A stretch of DNA of 64,000 nucleotides from Thioalkalivibrio sp. XN279 (GTDB lineage Bacteria; Pseudomonadota; Gammaproteobacteria; Steroidobacterales; XN24). Where the stretch lies: assembly GCF_011089885.1 (NCBI RefSeq), contig NZ_JAANBD010000025.1, positions 248,001 to 312,000 of the forward strand. Direction: 5' to 3'. Within the stretch, counting starts at the first letter, position 1. The number at the start of each line of letters is the position of its first letter. Shown here one piece after another: positions 26,279 to 35,462 of the stretch. The translations under genes and the position numbers were made by a program. The notes below the pieces were generated by a model that ran no database searches, was not told the origin of the DNA, and saw only the letters and a program-made list of their open reading frames with translations.

Positions 26279-27328
26279 TCAGCTGGCCAGCAGGCGCGCC
26301 ACGGAATCGGGCCCCGGGGGTGCCGCCACGCCCTTCTCCGTCACCAGCGCATCGACCAGGCCCGCCGGGGTCACGTCGAACGACGGGTTCGCAGCCGCGG
26401 CGCCCTCGGGCCTGCCGCCGGCAGCGCGCCACAGCTCCTCGGGGTCACGCTGCTCGATGGGTACGGCGTCGCCGTCCGGCGTCGCGGCATCGAGGGTCGA
26501 GCTGGGGGCGACCACCATGAAGCGGACGCCGTGGTGTCGCGCCGCGACCGCGAGCGAATAAGTCCCGATCTTGTTCACCACGTCGCCGTTGGCCGCCACC
26601 CGGTCCGCGCCCACGATCGCCCAAGTGGGTGGATCTCGACGCATCAGTTGCGCCGCCGCCGAGTCGGTGATGACGGTGGCCGGGATCCCCTCGCGCGCCA
26701 GTTCCCACGCAGTGAGACGCGCGCCCTGCAGCCAGGGCCGGGTCTCGTCTACCCAGACGCGGGTCACGCGGCCGCGCCGGAAAGCTTCGCGGATTACGCC
26801 CAGCGCCGTGCCCAGGCCACCGGTGGCGAGGGCGCCGGCATTGCAGTGCGTGATGACGGTGCCGGGCTCGGTGACCAGGTCGGCGCCGAAGCGCGCCATG
26901 GCCTGGTTCATGGCGATGTCTTGTGCGTGAATCCGGCGCGCCTCGGCGAGGAGCTCGGCTTCAGGCGCGTCACCTGCGCGCGCCGCGGTGGCGAGCATGC
27001 GGTCGACGGCCCATCCGAGGTTGACGGCGGTCGGGCGGGCCTGGCGCAGCCGCTCCAGATCCTGTTGGAACCCGGCGCGCCAGTTCGTGCCGTCCCGCCG
27101 CAGGCGTTCGCGCGCCGCGAGCACGGCGCCGTAGGCCGCGCTCACCCCGATCGCCGGAGCGCCGCGCACCACCATGTCGCGGATGCAGAGAATCACCGCG
27201 TCAACGTCTTCGCAGACGACGCGGCGCACATCCTGCGGCAGGCGCCGCTGGTCCAGCAGGTCAAGCCTGCCTTCGGCCCACGCTACGGCGTTGATCCCGG
27301 TGGGATCGACAGGCAGCGCGGCATCCAT
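26279..27328 (-). CDS. mtnA: S-methyl-5-thioribose-1-phosphate isomerase
   Basis: Converts methylthioribose-1-phosphate to methylthioribulose-1-phosphate in methionine salvage. The family text RDMVVRGAPAIGVSAAYG, TVITHCNAGALATGG (catalytic Cys) and IVGADRVAANGDVVNKIGTY is present. I chose the ATG at 27328; GTG codons upstream would add up to 12 residues not typical of the family. It is divergent from mtaD with about 100 bases between them, and together they form a salvage pair. Confidence 0.92.
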   Translation of the reverse strand: MDAALPVDPTGINAVAWAEGRLDLLDQRRLPQDVRRVVCEDVDAVILCIRDMVVRGAPAIGVSAAYGAVLAARERLRRDGTNWRAGFQQDLERLRQARPTAVNLGWAVDRMLATAARAGDAPEAELLAEARRIHAQDIAMNQAMARFGADLVTEPGTVITHCNAGALATGGLGTALGVIREAFRRGRVTRVWVDETRPWLQGARLTAWELAREGIPATVITDSAAAQLMRRDPPTWAIVGADRVAANGDVVNKIGTYSLAVAARHHGVRFMVVAPSSTLDAATPDGDAVPIEQRDPEELWRAAGGRPEGAAAANPSFDVTPAGLVDALVTEKGVAAPPGPDSVARLLAS

Positions 27329-27432
27329 GGAGGTCTCATTCACTGTCACAACTCGTTCGTTCACCCGAGGAACGATAGAATGTCGGACTTCGGCCGCGCC
27401 CGCATCGCGGGGAGCCGCAACGAGTATCGAGC

Positions 27433-28761
27433 ATGGAGAAAGTCGACACCCTGATCAAGGCCCGCTGGGTCGCTCCGGTTGCGCCTGCGGGCGCCCCGCT
27501 CGAGCACCATGCGGTGGCCGTGCGCCAGGGTCGCGTCGTCGATCTCCTGCCGGCAGCCGTGGCCGACAGCCGCTACGAGGCCGACGAGACGCTGGACAAG
27601 CCGACTCACGTGCTGATTCCAGGCCTTGTGAACGCCCACACGCATGCCGCCATGACTCTGCTGCGCGGCCTCGCCGACGACCTGCCGCTGATGGAATGGC
27701 TGCAGGCCCACATCTGGCCGGCCGAGCAGCGCTGGATGAGCGCCGAGTTCGTGGAACACGGGACCGAGCTCGCCATGGCCGAGATGCTGCGCGGCGGCAC
27801 CACTACGTTCAACGACATGTACTTCTTTCCCGAGGTCGTGGCGCGTTCGGCGGCGCGCATCGGCATGCGTGCCTGCGTGGGGATGATCCTGATCAAGTTC
27901 CCCACCGTCTGGGCCAGCGAGATGTCGGAATACCTGCGCAAGGGACTGGCGCTGCGTGACGAGTACAAGGGCCACCCCCTCGTGAGCGCGGCCTTTGCCC
28001 CGCACGCGCCCTACACGGTGGACGACGAGTACCTGGTGAAGATCCGCAAGCTGGCCGACGAACTCGAAGTGCCGGTGCACACCCATGTGCACGAGACCGC
28101 GGACGAGGTCCTCGGCAGCGTGGTGGACTGCGGCGAGCGGCCGCTGGCGCGGCTGGACCGCCTGGGGCTCGTTTCGCCCATGCTCATGGCGGTGCACATG
28201 ACCCAGCTGGAGGACGACGAGATCGCGCGCATGGCCGCGGCGGGCGCCAGCGTCGTGCACTGTCCTGAATCCAATCTCAAGCTCGCCAGCGGATTCTGTC
28301 CCGTGGCCCGCCTGCTCGAAGCCGGGGTGAATGTCTGCCTCGGCACCGACGGCGCGGCCAGCAACAACGACCTCGACATGCTGGGCGAGATGCGCAGCGC
28401 GGCCCTGCTGGCCAAGGGCGTGGCGGGCCGGGCCGACGCGCTGCCGGCGTCGCAGGTGCTGGAGATGGCGACGCTGAATGGCGCCAGGGCACTGGGACTG
28501 GCTGAAGAAACCGGCTCCATCGAGGCCGGCAAGTGGGCTGACCTGTGCTGTGTGGACCTCGCCCAGCCCGCCACGTGGCCGGTGTACGACCCGGTGGCGC
28601 AGCTGGTCTATGCCGCCGGGCGCGACCAGGTCAGCGACGTCTGGGTTGCCGGCCGGCGCATGGTGGCCGAGGGCCGCCTCACCCGTCTCGATCCGGCTGT
28701 GAGCATGCGTCATGCCGAGGACTGGCGTTCACGAATTGCCGGAGCAGAAGCGAATGACTGA
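27433..28761 (+). CDS. mtaD: 5-methylthioadenosine/S-adenosylhomocysteine deaminase (TRZ/ATZ family)
   Basis: Amidohydrolase that deaminates methylthioadenosine, feeding the methylthioinosine route used by Pseudomonas. 442 residues. Metal ligands are visible in [21 protein letters not shown] and [13 protein letters not shown], and the substrate motif FNDMYFF is present. Head-to-head with mtnA, it begins a plus-strand operon running into ubiG, mupP, rmuC and beyond. Its last 8 bases overlap ubiG. Confidence 0.9.
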   Translation: MEKVDTLIKARWVAPVAPAGAPLEHHAVAVRQGRVVDLLPAAVADSRYEADETLDKPTHVLIPGLVNAHTHAAMTLLRGLADDLPLMEWLQAHIWPAEQRWMSAEFVEHGTELAMAEMLRGGTTTFNDMYFFPEVVARSAARIGMRACVGMILIKFPTVWASEMSEYLRKGLALRDEYKGHPLVSAAFAPHAPYTVDDEYLVKIRKLADELEVPVHTHVHETADEVLGSVVDCGERPLARLDRLGLVSPMLMAVHMTQLEDDEIARMAAAGASVVHCPESNLKLASGFCPVARLLEAGVNVCLGTDGAASNNDLDMLGEMRSAALLAKGVAGRADALPASQVLEMATLNGARALGLAEETGSIEAGKWADLCCVDLAQPATWPVYDPVAQLVYAAGRDQVSDVWVAGRRMVAEGRLTRLDPAVSMRHAEDWRSRIAGAEAND

Positions 28762-29473
28762 AAACCACACAGCCAACGTCGACACCGCTGAGATCGCGCG
28801 TTTCGAGGCACTGGCGGACCGGTGGTGGGACAGCGAGGGCGACTTCAAGCCGCTGCACGACATCAACCCTGCGCGCCTCGAGTACATCGACCAGCGGGTC
28901 GGGCTCGATGCCAAGCGGGTTCTGGACATCGGCTGCGGCGGCGGCATCCTCGCCGAGTCGATGGCCCGTCGCGGCGCCACGGTCACGGCCATCGACATGG
29001 CCGCGGCGCCGCTTGCCGTGGCGCAACTCCACCTGCGCGAGTCCGGACTGGAGGTCGAGTACCTGAAATCGACGGCCGAGGACCATGCCGCGGCGCGCCC
29101 CGCCAGTTATGACGTGGTGACCTGCCTGGAGATGCTCGAGCACGTGCCGGACCCGTCGCAGGTGGTCGCCGCCTGTCGCAGCCTCGTCAAGCCGGGCGGC
29201 CACGTGTTTTTCTCCACCATCAACCGCAACGCGAAGGCCTGGGTCATGGCGATCTTCGGCGCCGAGTACGTGCTGCGGCTGCTGCCGCGCGGCACGCACG
29301 AGTACGCCAAGCTCATCCGGCCGTCCGAGCTGGCGGACTGGATGCGGCACGCCGGCCTGGAATTGAACGAGTTCACCGGCATGCACTACAACCCGTTCAC
29401 GCGCGAATGCACGCTGGGCGGCAACGTGCACGTCAATTACCTCGCCCATGGCCGCCGGCCGGAGGATGCATGA
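28754..29473 (+). CDS. ubiG: Ubiquinone biosynthesis O-methyltransferase UbiG
   Basis: SAM-dependent enzyme that performs both O-methylations in ubiquinone synthesis. 239 residues. The opening [30 protein letters not shown] is characteristic, with the SAM site [16 protein letters not shown] use the ATG at 28754, which has GGAG nine bases upstream; an earlier ATG at 28712 would extend far into mtaD. It overlaps mupP by ATGA. Confidence 0.95.
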   Translation: MTENHTANVDTAEIARFEALADRWWDSEGDFKPLHDINPARLEYIDQRVGLDAKRVLDIGCGGGILAESMARRGATVTAIDMAAAPLAVAQLHLRESGLEVEYLKSTAEDHAAARPASYDVVTCLEMLEHVPDPSQVVAACRSLVKPGGHVFFSTINRNAKAWVMAIFGAEYVLRLLPRGTHEYAKLIRPSELADWMRHAGLELNEFTGMHYNPFTRECTLGGNVHVNYLAHGRRPEDA

Positions 29474-30153
29474 GGCGCCACGCGGCAGTCCTGTTCGATC
29501 TCGACGGCACGCTGGCCGACACTGCGCCCGACCTGGCTGCAGCGCTGAACCAGATGCTGCAGGAGGACGGTCGCTCGCCCCTGCCTTTCGCCCAGCTGCG
29601 CCCCTGGGTGTCGTGGGGGGCGATGCGCATGATCCGGGTGGGTTACGGTGACGCGTTGGGCGAGGTCGAGTTGCAGGCCCTTCGCGGGCGCTTCCTGTCC
29701 TGTTACGAGGCCGGCCTGTGCCGTGAGTCGCGCCTGTTTCCCGGCGTCGCGGAATTGCTGGCAGCGCTTGAATCCGCCGGTGTCCCGTGGGGCATCGTCA
29801 CCAACAAGCCGGGCTGGCTCACCGAGCCCCTGCTCGGCGCACTCGGTCTCGGCGGTCGCGCCGGCACCGTGATCAGCGGCGATACACTGCCCCACGCCAA
29901 GCCGCATCCCATGCCGCTGCTGCATGCGGCCCGCGAGCTCGAAGTAGAGCCGCGCGGCTGCACCTACGTGGGCGACAACATTCGTGACATCGAGGCGGGA
30001 CGGGCCGCCGGCATGCGCACCGTCGCCGCGGCCTGGGGTTACATCCCGCACGACGACGACCCCGCGGCCTGGCTGGCCGATGCGCTGCTCGAGGATGCCT
30101 GGGCCCTGGCACGCTGGCTCGACCAGGCCGACGCGCTGCCGGGGGTGGCATGA
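29470..30153 (+). CDS. mupP: HAD phosphatase, probable MupP (N-acetylmuramic acid 6-phosphate phosphatase)
   Basis: HAD hydrolase with motif [10 protein letters not shown] near residue 9, motif II around VTNKPG and motif [17 protein letters not shown]. 227 residues. By sequence it could be called phosphoglycolate phosphatase. The conserved location right after ubiG, with yciK nearby, matches the Pseudomonas mupP locus, where the enzyme works in the AmgK-MurU peptidoglycan recycling path. GGAGG precedes the ATG, which overlaps the ubiG stop. The function rests on synteny. Confidence 0.8.
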   Translation: MRRHAAVLFDLDGTLADTAPDLAAALNQMLQEDGRSPLPFAQLRPWVSWGAMRMIRVGYGDALGEVELQALRGRFLSCYEAGLCRESRLFPGVAELLAALESAGVPWGIVTNKPGWLTEPLLGALGLGGRAGTVISGDTLPHAKPHPMPLLHAARELEVEPRGCTYVGDNIRDIEAGRAAGMRTVAAAWGYIPHDDDPAAWLADALLEDAWALARWLDQADALPGVA

Positions 30154-31484
30154 ACCAGCTGGATCTCCAGGCGCTGCTGCCCTACCTGCTGTTTGCCGGG
30201 GGCCTGCTGGTCGGCATCGTCGCCACAATTCTTGCCCTGCAACCGCGTGCCGCCCGCTTGCGCGAGAAGCTGGCGGTGGCGCAGAGTCGCCTCGAAGCGC
30301 AGGCGCGCACCGAGGAAGAGCTGAACAGCTCCATCAACATGCTGGAGCAGCGCCTGGCACGCATTTTCGACGATCTTGCCAAGCGCTCGCTGCAAGACAA
30401 CAGCCGCCAGTTCCTCGAACTGGCGCAACAGAACCTGGAAGTCCACCGCACTCGTGCCCAGGGCGATCTCAAGGCACGCGAGCAGGCCGTCGAGGCCATG
30501 GTGAAGCCGATCCGCGAGGCGCTGGAGAAAACCGAAAGGCAGATTTCCCAGATCGAGCGCGAACGCAACGAGGCCTTCGGCAACATCCGCGGCCTGCTCG
30601 AGGCGATCAATGTCAGCCAGCAGACGCTGAGCTCCGAGACCCGGAACCTGGTGACCGCGCTGCGCCGTCCCGAGGTGCGCGGACAGTGGGGCGAAATGAC
30701 GCTGCGCCGCCTGGTCGAGCTGGCCGGCATGGTCGAGCACTGCGACTTCACCGAGCAGGAGCACACCGTGTCTTCCGAGGGCGTCCTGCGGCCGGACATG
30801 ATCGTCCACCTCGCGGAAGGCCGCCAGTTGGTAGTGGACGTCAAGACCCCGCTCGACGCCTACCTGGCGGCGGTCGAAGCGAGCGACGACGCGACCCGCG
30901 AGGCCGCCCTGCAGCGGCATGCGCGCAAGGTGCGCGAACGCGTGCGCGAGCTGGCCGCGAAGCGTTACTGGGCGCAGTTCGAGCGCAGCCCGGAGTTCGT
31001 GATCCTGTTCATACCCGGCGACCAGTTCCTCAGCGCCGCCCTGGCACGCGATCCCGGCCTGCTGGACGAGGCGCTCAACCAGCACGTCATACTCGCGACG
31101 CCTACCAGCCTCGTCGCCCTGCTCAAGGCCGTCGCCTACGGCTGGCGCCAGGTGGCGCTGGCCGAGAACGCGCGGCAGATCCGTGATCTCGCGGCGGAGC
31201 TGCATCGACGGCTTGCCACCTTCACCGGGCACCTCGCTCGCGTCGGCCGCGCGCTGTCCAGCAGCGTCGACGCCTACAACAGCGCGGTCGGGTCGCTGGA
31301 ACGCCAGGTGATGCCCGGGGCGCGGAAGTTCGTGGAGCTCGGCGTGCAGGCGCAGAAACCCCTCGACTCGGCGCCGGAGGTCGATCTCATTGCGCGCACG
31401 CCCCGCGGCGACCCCGGCGACAGCGCTGCCGATGCGGCAGACGACGACGGCGCGGGCGAAGCAGCCAAGGGCCCCGACGCGTGA
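30150..31484 (+). CDS. rmuC: DNA recombination protein RmuC
   Basis: Protein of 444 residues: an N-terminal membrane helix (about 12-30), a long coiled coil, then the RmuC nuclease-like domain with VVDVKTPLDAYLAAVE. RmuC limits rearrangements at short inverted repeats in E. coli; the mechanism is poorly known. It overlaps mupP by ATGA, and its stop overlaps the next gene as GTGA. Confidence 0.92.
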   Translation: MNQLDLQALLPYLLFAGGLLVGIVATILALQPRAARLREKLAVAQSRLEAQARTEEELNSSINMLEQRLARIFDDLAKRSLQDNSRQFLELAQQNLEVHRTRAQGDLKAREQAVEAMVKPIREALEKTERQISQIERERNEAFGNIRGLLEAINVSQQTLSSETRNLVTALRRPEVRGQWGEMTLRRLVELAGMVEHCDFTEQEHTVSSEGVLRPDMIVHLAEGRQLVVDVKTPLDAYLAAVEASDDATREAALQRHARKVRERVRELAAKRYWAQFERSPEFVILFIPGDQFLSAALARDPGLLDEALNQHVILATPTSLVALLKAVAYGWRQVALAENARQIRDLAAELHRRLATFTGHLARVGRALSSSVDAYNSAVGSLERQVMPGARKFVELGVQAQKPLDSAPEVDLIARTPRGDPGDSAADAADDDGAGEAAKGPDA

Positions 31485-32326
31485 CCCCCGTGGATCCCGG
31501 AACCAGCAAGGCGGCGCCCCCGGGCTCGCCGACCTGGTACGCCCTCCTCTTCACCCCGCACGCCAGGCGCGATGCGATCGGCGCCCTGTTCGAGGTGCGC
31601 GCAGAGATCATGGACTCCGTGCGCACGCCCGCAGAACCGGCGGTCGCACAGGCCCGGCTGGAGTGGTGGCGCGCCGAGATCGCCGGCTTCGGCGCCGGAC
31701 GTGCGCAACATCCCGCGCTGCGCCGCGTGCAGGCGGCAGGGCTGTCCGGCGTGGTGCAGCCGGAGTACCTGCTGGAGATCGTCGATGCTTTCGCGAGCGA
31801 ACTGGCCGAGGCACCGTGCAGCACTTACGCGGAACTCGCTCTCTACTGCTATCGCAGCGGAGGCGTCCTTCACGAGATGGTAGCCGGGGCGCTGGGGCTC
31901 GCTGATTCCCGGAACGAGCGGGCCGTGGTGCGCTATGCCCAGCGGCTCGGTACCGGCGCGCGCCTGGTGGAACTGCTGGCGAACCTGCGCGGCGACATGG
32001 CTGCTGGCCGCCACCTGTTGCCGCGCGACTGGATTGCCGAGACCGGCGCCGCGGAACGATTCGACGGCACGCAAATCGACCCGGCGTTGGCCGCATGCGC
32101 CGACCGCCTGGCCGGCGAGGCGCGCGTCGCCCTGGACGATGCCGAGTCGCTGTTGCCGCCCGCCGAACGGCCACGCCAGCGCACCGGCCTGGTGCTGGCC
32201 GCTCTGTATCGCCGGCACCTGGACCGGTTGCACCGGCGCGGGTTCGACCCGGCGGGCCTGCCAGGGAACCTGGACAACCTGTGGACCTGCTGGCGTGCGG
32301 CGCGCAAGGCGCGCGCCGCCGGCTGA
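31481..32326 (+). CDS. Squalene/phytoene synthase-like protein (NDUFAF6-like group)
   Basis: A 281-residue all-helical protein of the squalene/phytoene synthase superfamily. The two aspartate-rich motifs that bind prenyl diphosphate are degraded: the first reads EIMDSVRTPAEP and the second NLRGDMAAGRHLLP. The text DSV...RLEWWRAEI recalls the mitochondrial complex I assembly factor NDUFAF6, a catalytically dead relative. It is therefore probably not a terpene synthase. No carotenoid or hopanoid genes are near. The GTG start overlaps the rmuC stop. Function is unknown. Confidence 0.75.
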   Translation: MTPVDPGTSKAAPPGSPTWYALLFTPHARRDAIGALFEVRAEIMDSVRTPAEPAVAQARLEWWRAEIAGFGAGRAQHPALRRVQAAGLSGVVQPEYLLEIVDAFASELAEAPCSTYAELALYCYRSGGVLHEMVAGALGLADSRNERAVVRYAQRLGTGARLVELLANLRGDMAAGRHLLPRDWIAETGAAERFDGTQIDPALAACADRLAGEARVALDDAESLLPPAERPRQRTGLVLAALYRRHLDRLHRRGFDPAGLPGNLDNLWTCWRAARKARAAG

Positions 32327-32344
32327 CGAACGAGGGACAGCAAA

Positions 32345-33100
32345 ATGGATGCACGGAAATTCACCCGGTACACGGCGCCCGAAGGGCTGCTGCGCGACCG
32401 GGTCATTCTCATCACCGGTGCCGGCAGCGGCATCGGCCAAGCCCTGGCCAGGGCGGCCGCGGGCCTGGGCGCCACGGTCATCCTGCATGGGCGGTCGGTG
32501 CGCAAGCTCGAGGCCCTGTACGACGAGATCCGCGCTGCCGGCCACCCCGAGCCCGCCATCTTCCCGCTCGATCTCGCCCGCGCCAGGGGCGAGGATTACG
32601 ACCGTCTCAGCGGCGCCATCGAAGAACAGTGGGGCCGGCTCGACGGCCTGGTGCAGAACGCCGGCATCCTGGGCTCGCGCACACCGATCGAGCACCACGA
32701 CGTCGCGGAGTGGCAACGCGTGCTGCACGTGAACCTGACGGCGCCATTCATCCTGTGTCGCTGCCTGCTGCCCCTGATGTTCAAGTCCGACGACGCGTCC
32801 GTGATCTTCGCTTCCAGCGGCGTCGGTCGCCGCGGCAAGGCTTACTGGGGCGCTTACGCAGTGTCCAAGTTCGGCGTCGAGGGTCTCAACCAGGTGCTCG
32901 CTGACGAACTGGAAAACAAGCCAGGCATCCGGGTGAACGCGGTCAATCCGGGCCCTACGCGCACTGCCATGCGGGCCGCCGCTTACCCTGCCGAGGATCC
33001 CATGCAGCTCAAGACGCCGGAAGAGATCCTGGGCGTCTACCTGTACCTGCTCGGGCCCGAGAGCCGCGGCACCAGCGGCGCCAGTTTCGACGCCCAGTGA
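32345..33100 (+). CDS. yciK: Short-chain dehydrogenase YciK
   Basis: Cytoplasmic NAD(P)-dependent oxidoreductase of the SDR family, 251 residues. The cofactor motif TGAGSGIGQALA, NAGILGS, and the catalytic pair in YAVSK are present, and the opening RDRVILITGAG fits YciK. Its substrate is not known in any organism I can name. It is the last gene of the plus-strand run from mtaD and converges on rluB. Confidence 0.9.
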   Translation: MDARKFTRYTAPEGLLRDRVILITGAGSGIGQALARAAAGLGATVILHGRSVRKLEALYDEIRAAGHPEPAIFPLDLARARGEDYDRLSGAIEEQWGRLDGLVQNAGILGSRTPIEHHDVAEWQRVLHVNLTAPFILCRCLLPLMFKSDDASVIFASSGVGRRGKAYWGAYAVSKFGVEGLNQVLADELENKPGIRVNAVNPGPTRTAMRAAAYPAEDPMQLKTPEEILGVYLYLLGPESRGTSGASFDAQ

Positions 33101-33122
33101 GCCGGCCGCCGCCGCGTTTGGC

Positions 33123-33983
33123 TCATTCCTTGCGGGATGAGGCGAAGCGCTTGCGCCGCGGCTTGAGGGCCCTGCGGTCCGGCACCGCGAGGGCCGGAGG
33201 CGCGAGGCCCACGCATTCGTAGAGCGCGCGCACTTCGTCGGCCTCGAGGTCACGGAAGCGGCCGCGACGCAGCTGGCGCTCCAACGCCACCGGCCCGTAG
33301 GCGACTCGTGTCAGGCGGCTCACCGTGAGCCCGACGGCTTCCCACAGCCGCCGGACTTCGCGGTTCCTTCCCTCGCGCAGGGTCACCCGGTACCAACGGT
33401 TGCGCCCTTCGCCGCCTGCGGCTTCGACCGACTCGAATGCGGCCATGCCGTCTTCGAGTTCCACGCCCTCGCGCAAGCGCCGCAGGGCCTCTTCATCGGG
33501 CTCACCGAGCACCCTGACGGCGTATTCCCGCAACACCTCCGAGGACGGGTGCATCAACCCGTTGGCGAGACTGCCGTCCGTGGTGAACAGCAGGAGGCCG
33601 GTGGTGCTGATGTCCAGGCGGCCGACGGCGATCCAGCGTTGGCCACGCAGTCGTGGCAGCGACTCGAACACCGTGCGGCGGCCCTCGGGATCGCTGCGTG
33701 TACAGACCTCGTCCGCAGGCTTGTGATAAGCCAGGTAGCGATGGCGGGAGGGCTCGGCGAGCCGCAACGGGCGGCCGTCCAGCGTGATGCGCTCGTTGCC
33801 GGAGAGGCGCTCGCCGATTTCAGCCGGCCGGCCGTCCACGGTGAGCCGTCCCTCGGCGATCCATCGCTCGATCTCGCGGCGCGAACCAAGGCCGGCGTCT
33901 GCCAGCAGCTTGTGGATGCGGACGGGCTCCCGCTCAGGCGCGCGGGGCGTCTGGCGTCGACTCAGTGTCGGTCTCTTCTTCAT
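33123..33983 (-). CDS. rluB: 23S rRNA pseudouridine synthase RluB
   Basis: Modifies uridine 2605 of 23S rRNA (E. coli numbering). 286 residues: an N-terminal S4 RNA-binding domain ([20 protein letters not shown]), then the RsuA-type catalytic domain with the active Asp in [18 protein letters not shown], and [12 protein letters not shown]. The C-terminal tail is basic. It begins inside the end of scpB (50-base overlap), as part of trpS-scpA-scpB-rluB. Confidence 0.93.
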   Translation of the reverse strand: MKKRPTLSRRQTPRAPEREPVRIHKLLADAGLGSRREIERWIAEGRLTVDGRPAEIGERLSGNERITLDGRPLRLAEPSRHRYLAYHKPADEVCTRSDPEGRRTVFESLPRLRGQRWIAVGRLDISTTGLLLFTTDGSLANGLMHPSSEVLREYAVRVLGEPDEEALRRLREGVELEDGMAAFESVEAAGGEGRNRWYRVTLREGRNREVRRLWEAVGLTVSRLTRVAYGPVALERQLRRGRFRDLEADEVRALYECVGLAPPALAVPDRRALKPRRKRFASSRKE

Positions 33984-34590
33984 ACGCTTCGGCCTCCTCC
34001 TGCGGCGGCTCGGATGCGGATTCGGCGAGGTCGAGGCCGAGGTCGAGCTCTACGTTGATGCTGTCCAGATCGCGAATCTCCGCCAGCGGCGGGAGATCCT
34101 CGAGTCGCTTGAGCCCGAAATAGTCGAGGAATTCCCGCGTGGTCGCATACATGCCCGGGCGGCCCGGCACGTCGCGGTGCCCGACGATACGCACCCAGCC
34201 ACGCTCCATCAGGGTACGCATGATGTTCGAGCTCACCGACACGCCGCGGATGTCCTCGATCTCGCCGCGCGTGATGGGCTGGCGATAGGCGATGAGCGCG
34301 AGCGTCTCCAGCAGGGCGCGGGAATAACGCGCGGGACGGTCCTGCCACAGGCGTGAAAGCCAGGGCGCCATCTCTTCCCGGACCTGGATACGCCAGCCGC
34401 TGGCCACCTCGCGCAGCTGGATACCGCGCTCGGCGTACTCGGCCTCGAGCGTTTCCAACGCCGCCCGGACGTCCTGGCGCTCGGGCGCTTCGTTCTCCGG
34501 GAAAAGGTTGAGCACCTGCTCGATGCTCATCGGACGACCCGCCGCCAGCAGCGCGGCCTCGACGATGTTCTTCAGTTTTTGGGAATCCAT
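33934..34590 (-). CDS. scpB: Segregation and condensation protein ScpB
   Basis: Winged-helix partner of the SMC-ScpAB condensin, 218 residues. Typical text is seen in [41 protein letters not shown] and [18 protein letters not shown]. An acidic tail of about 45 residues follows. It is 14 bases after scpA. The smc gene lies about 11 kb away at 45640-49143. Confidence 0.95.
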   Translation of the reverse strand: MDSQKLKNIVEAALLAAGRPMSIEQVLNLFPENEAPERQDVRAALETLEAEYAERGIQLREVASGWRIQVREEMAPWLSRLWQDRPARYSRALLETLALIAYRQPITRGEIEDIRGVSVSSNIMRTLMERGWVRIVGHRDVPGRPGMYATTREFLDYFGLKRLEDLPPLAEIRDLDSINVELDLGLDLAESASEPPQEEAEAYEEETDTESTPDAPRA

Positions 34591-34604
34591 ACGGTCTCTC
34601 GTCC

Positions 34605-35462
34605 TCAGGCCCCGGTCGCCGGCCGGGGCTCGGCTTCATCCGCGGCGCCGTGGTTGCCGCGAGCCTTGATGTGGATAGGCGCGAAAGGCTCGGACTGAAC
34701 GATGTCCAGCAGGCTCTCGCGGATCAGCTCGAGTATGGACAGGAAGGTCACGACCACGCCCATCCGGCCTTCCTCCGGCGTGAACAGGCTGGTGAACGCC
34801 ACGAACTGCCCGCCCTGCACCCGCTCCAGGACGTCCGACATCCGCTGGCGCACCGACAACGGCTCGCGTTGCACCTGGTGGTGCGCAAACATGTCCGCTC
34901 GCACCAGCACTTCCTGGAAGCTGAGCAGAAGCTCGCGCAGGCTCACGTCCGGCTGAATCTCCACCACCTTGCGCTCGCACATCTCCGCGCTGGCCTGGAA
35001 CACGTCGCGTTCCAGCCGGGGCAGTGCATCGACGTCCTGCGCCGCCTGCTTGTAGCGCTCGTATTCCTGCAGCCGCCTGACCAGCTCTGCGCGCGGGTCC
35101 TCGCCATCCTCCTCCTGGGCGGCGGGTCGCGGCAACAACATGCGCGACTTGATCTCGGCGAGCATGGCCGCCATTACCAGGTATTCCGCCGCCAGCTCCA
35201 GCTGCAGTTCCTGCATCAGCTCGATGTAATGCATGTACTGGTGCGTGATCTTGGCGATCGGGATATTGAGGATGTCGATGTTCTGCCGCTTGATCAGGTA
35301 CAGGAGCAGGTCCAGCGGTCCCTCGAAGGCGTCGAGGATCACCTCCAGCGCATGCGGCGGGATGTACAGGTCCATGGGCAGCTGGGTCAGCGGCTCGCCC
35401 TCGACGATCGCGAAAGGCATCTCGGCCTGGCCCGCGCCCATGGTCTCCGGCTGGTCGCTCAT
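34605..35462 (-). CDS. scpA: Segregation and condensation protein ScpA
   Basis: Kleisin subunit that bridges the heads of SMC. 285 residues, with the family's FEGPLDLLLYLIKRQNIDIL near the N-terminus and AAEYLVMAAMLAEIKSRMLLP. The N-terminal 35 residues before this are non-conserved. Its ATG overlaps the trpS stop. Having SMC-ScpAB means MukBEF is probably not used in this organism. Confidence 0.95.
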   Translation of the reverse strand: MSDQPETMGAGQAEMPFAIVEGEPLTQLPMDLYIPPHALEVILDAFEGPLDLLLYLIKRQNIDILNIPIAKITHQYMHYIELMQELQLELAAEYLVMAAMLAEIKSRMLLPRPAAQEEDGEDPRAELVRRLQEYERYKQAAQDVDALPRLERDVFQASAEMCERKVVEIQPDVSLRELLLSFQEVLVRADMFAHHQVQREPLSVRQRMSDVLERVQGGQFVAFTSLFTPEEGRMGVVVTFLSILELIRESLLDIVQSEPFAPIHIKARGNHGAADEAEPRPATGA

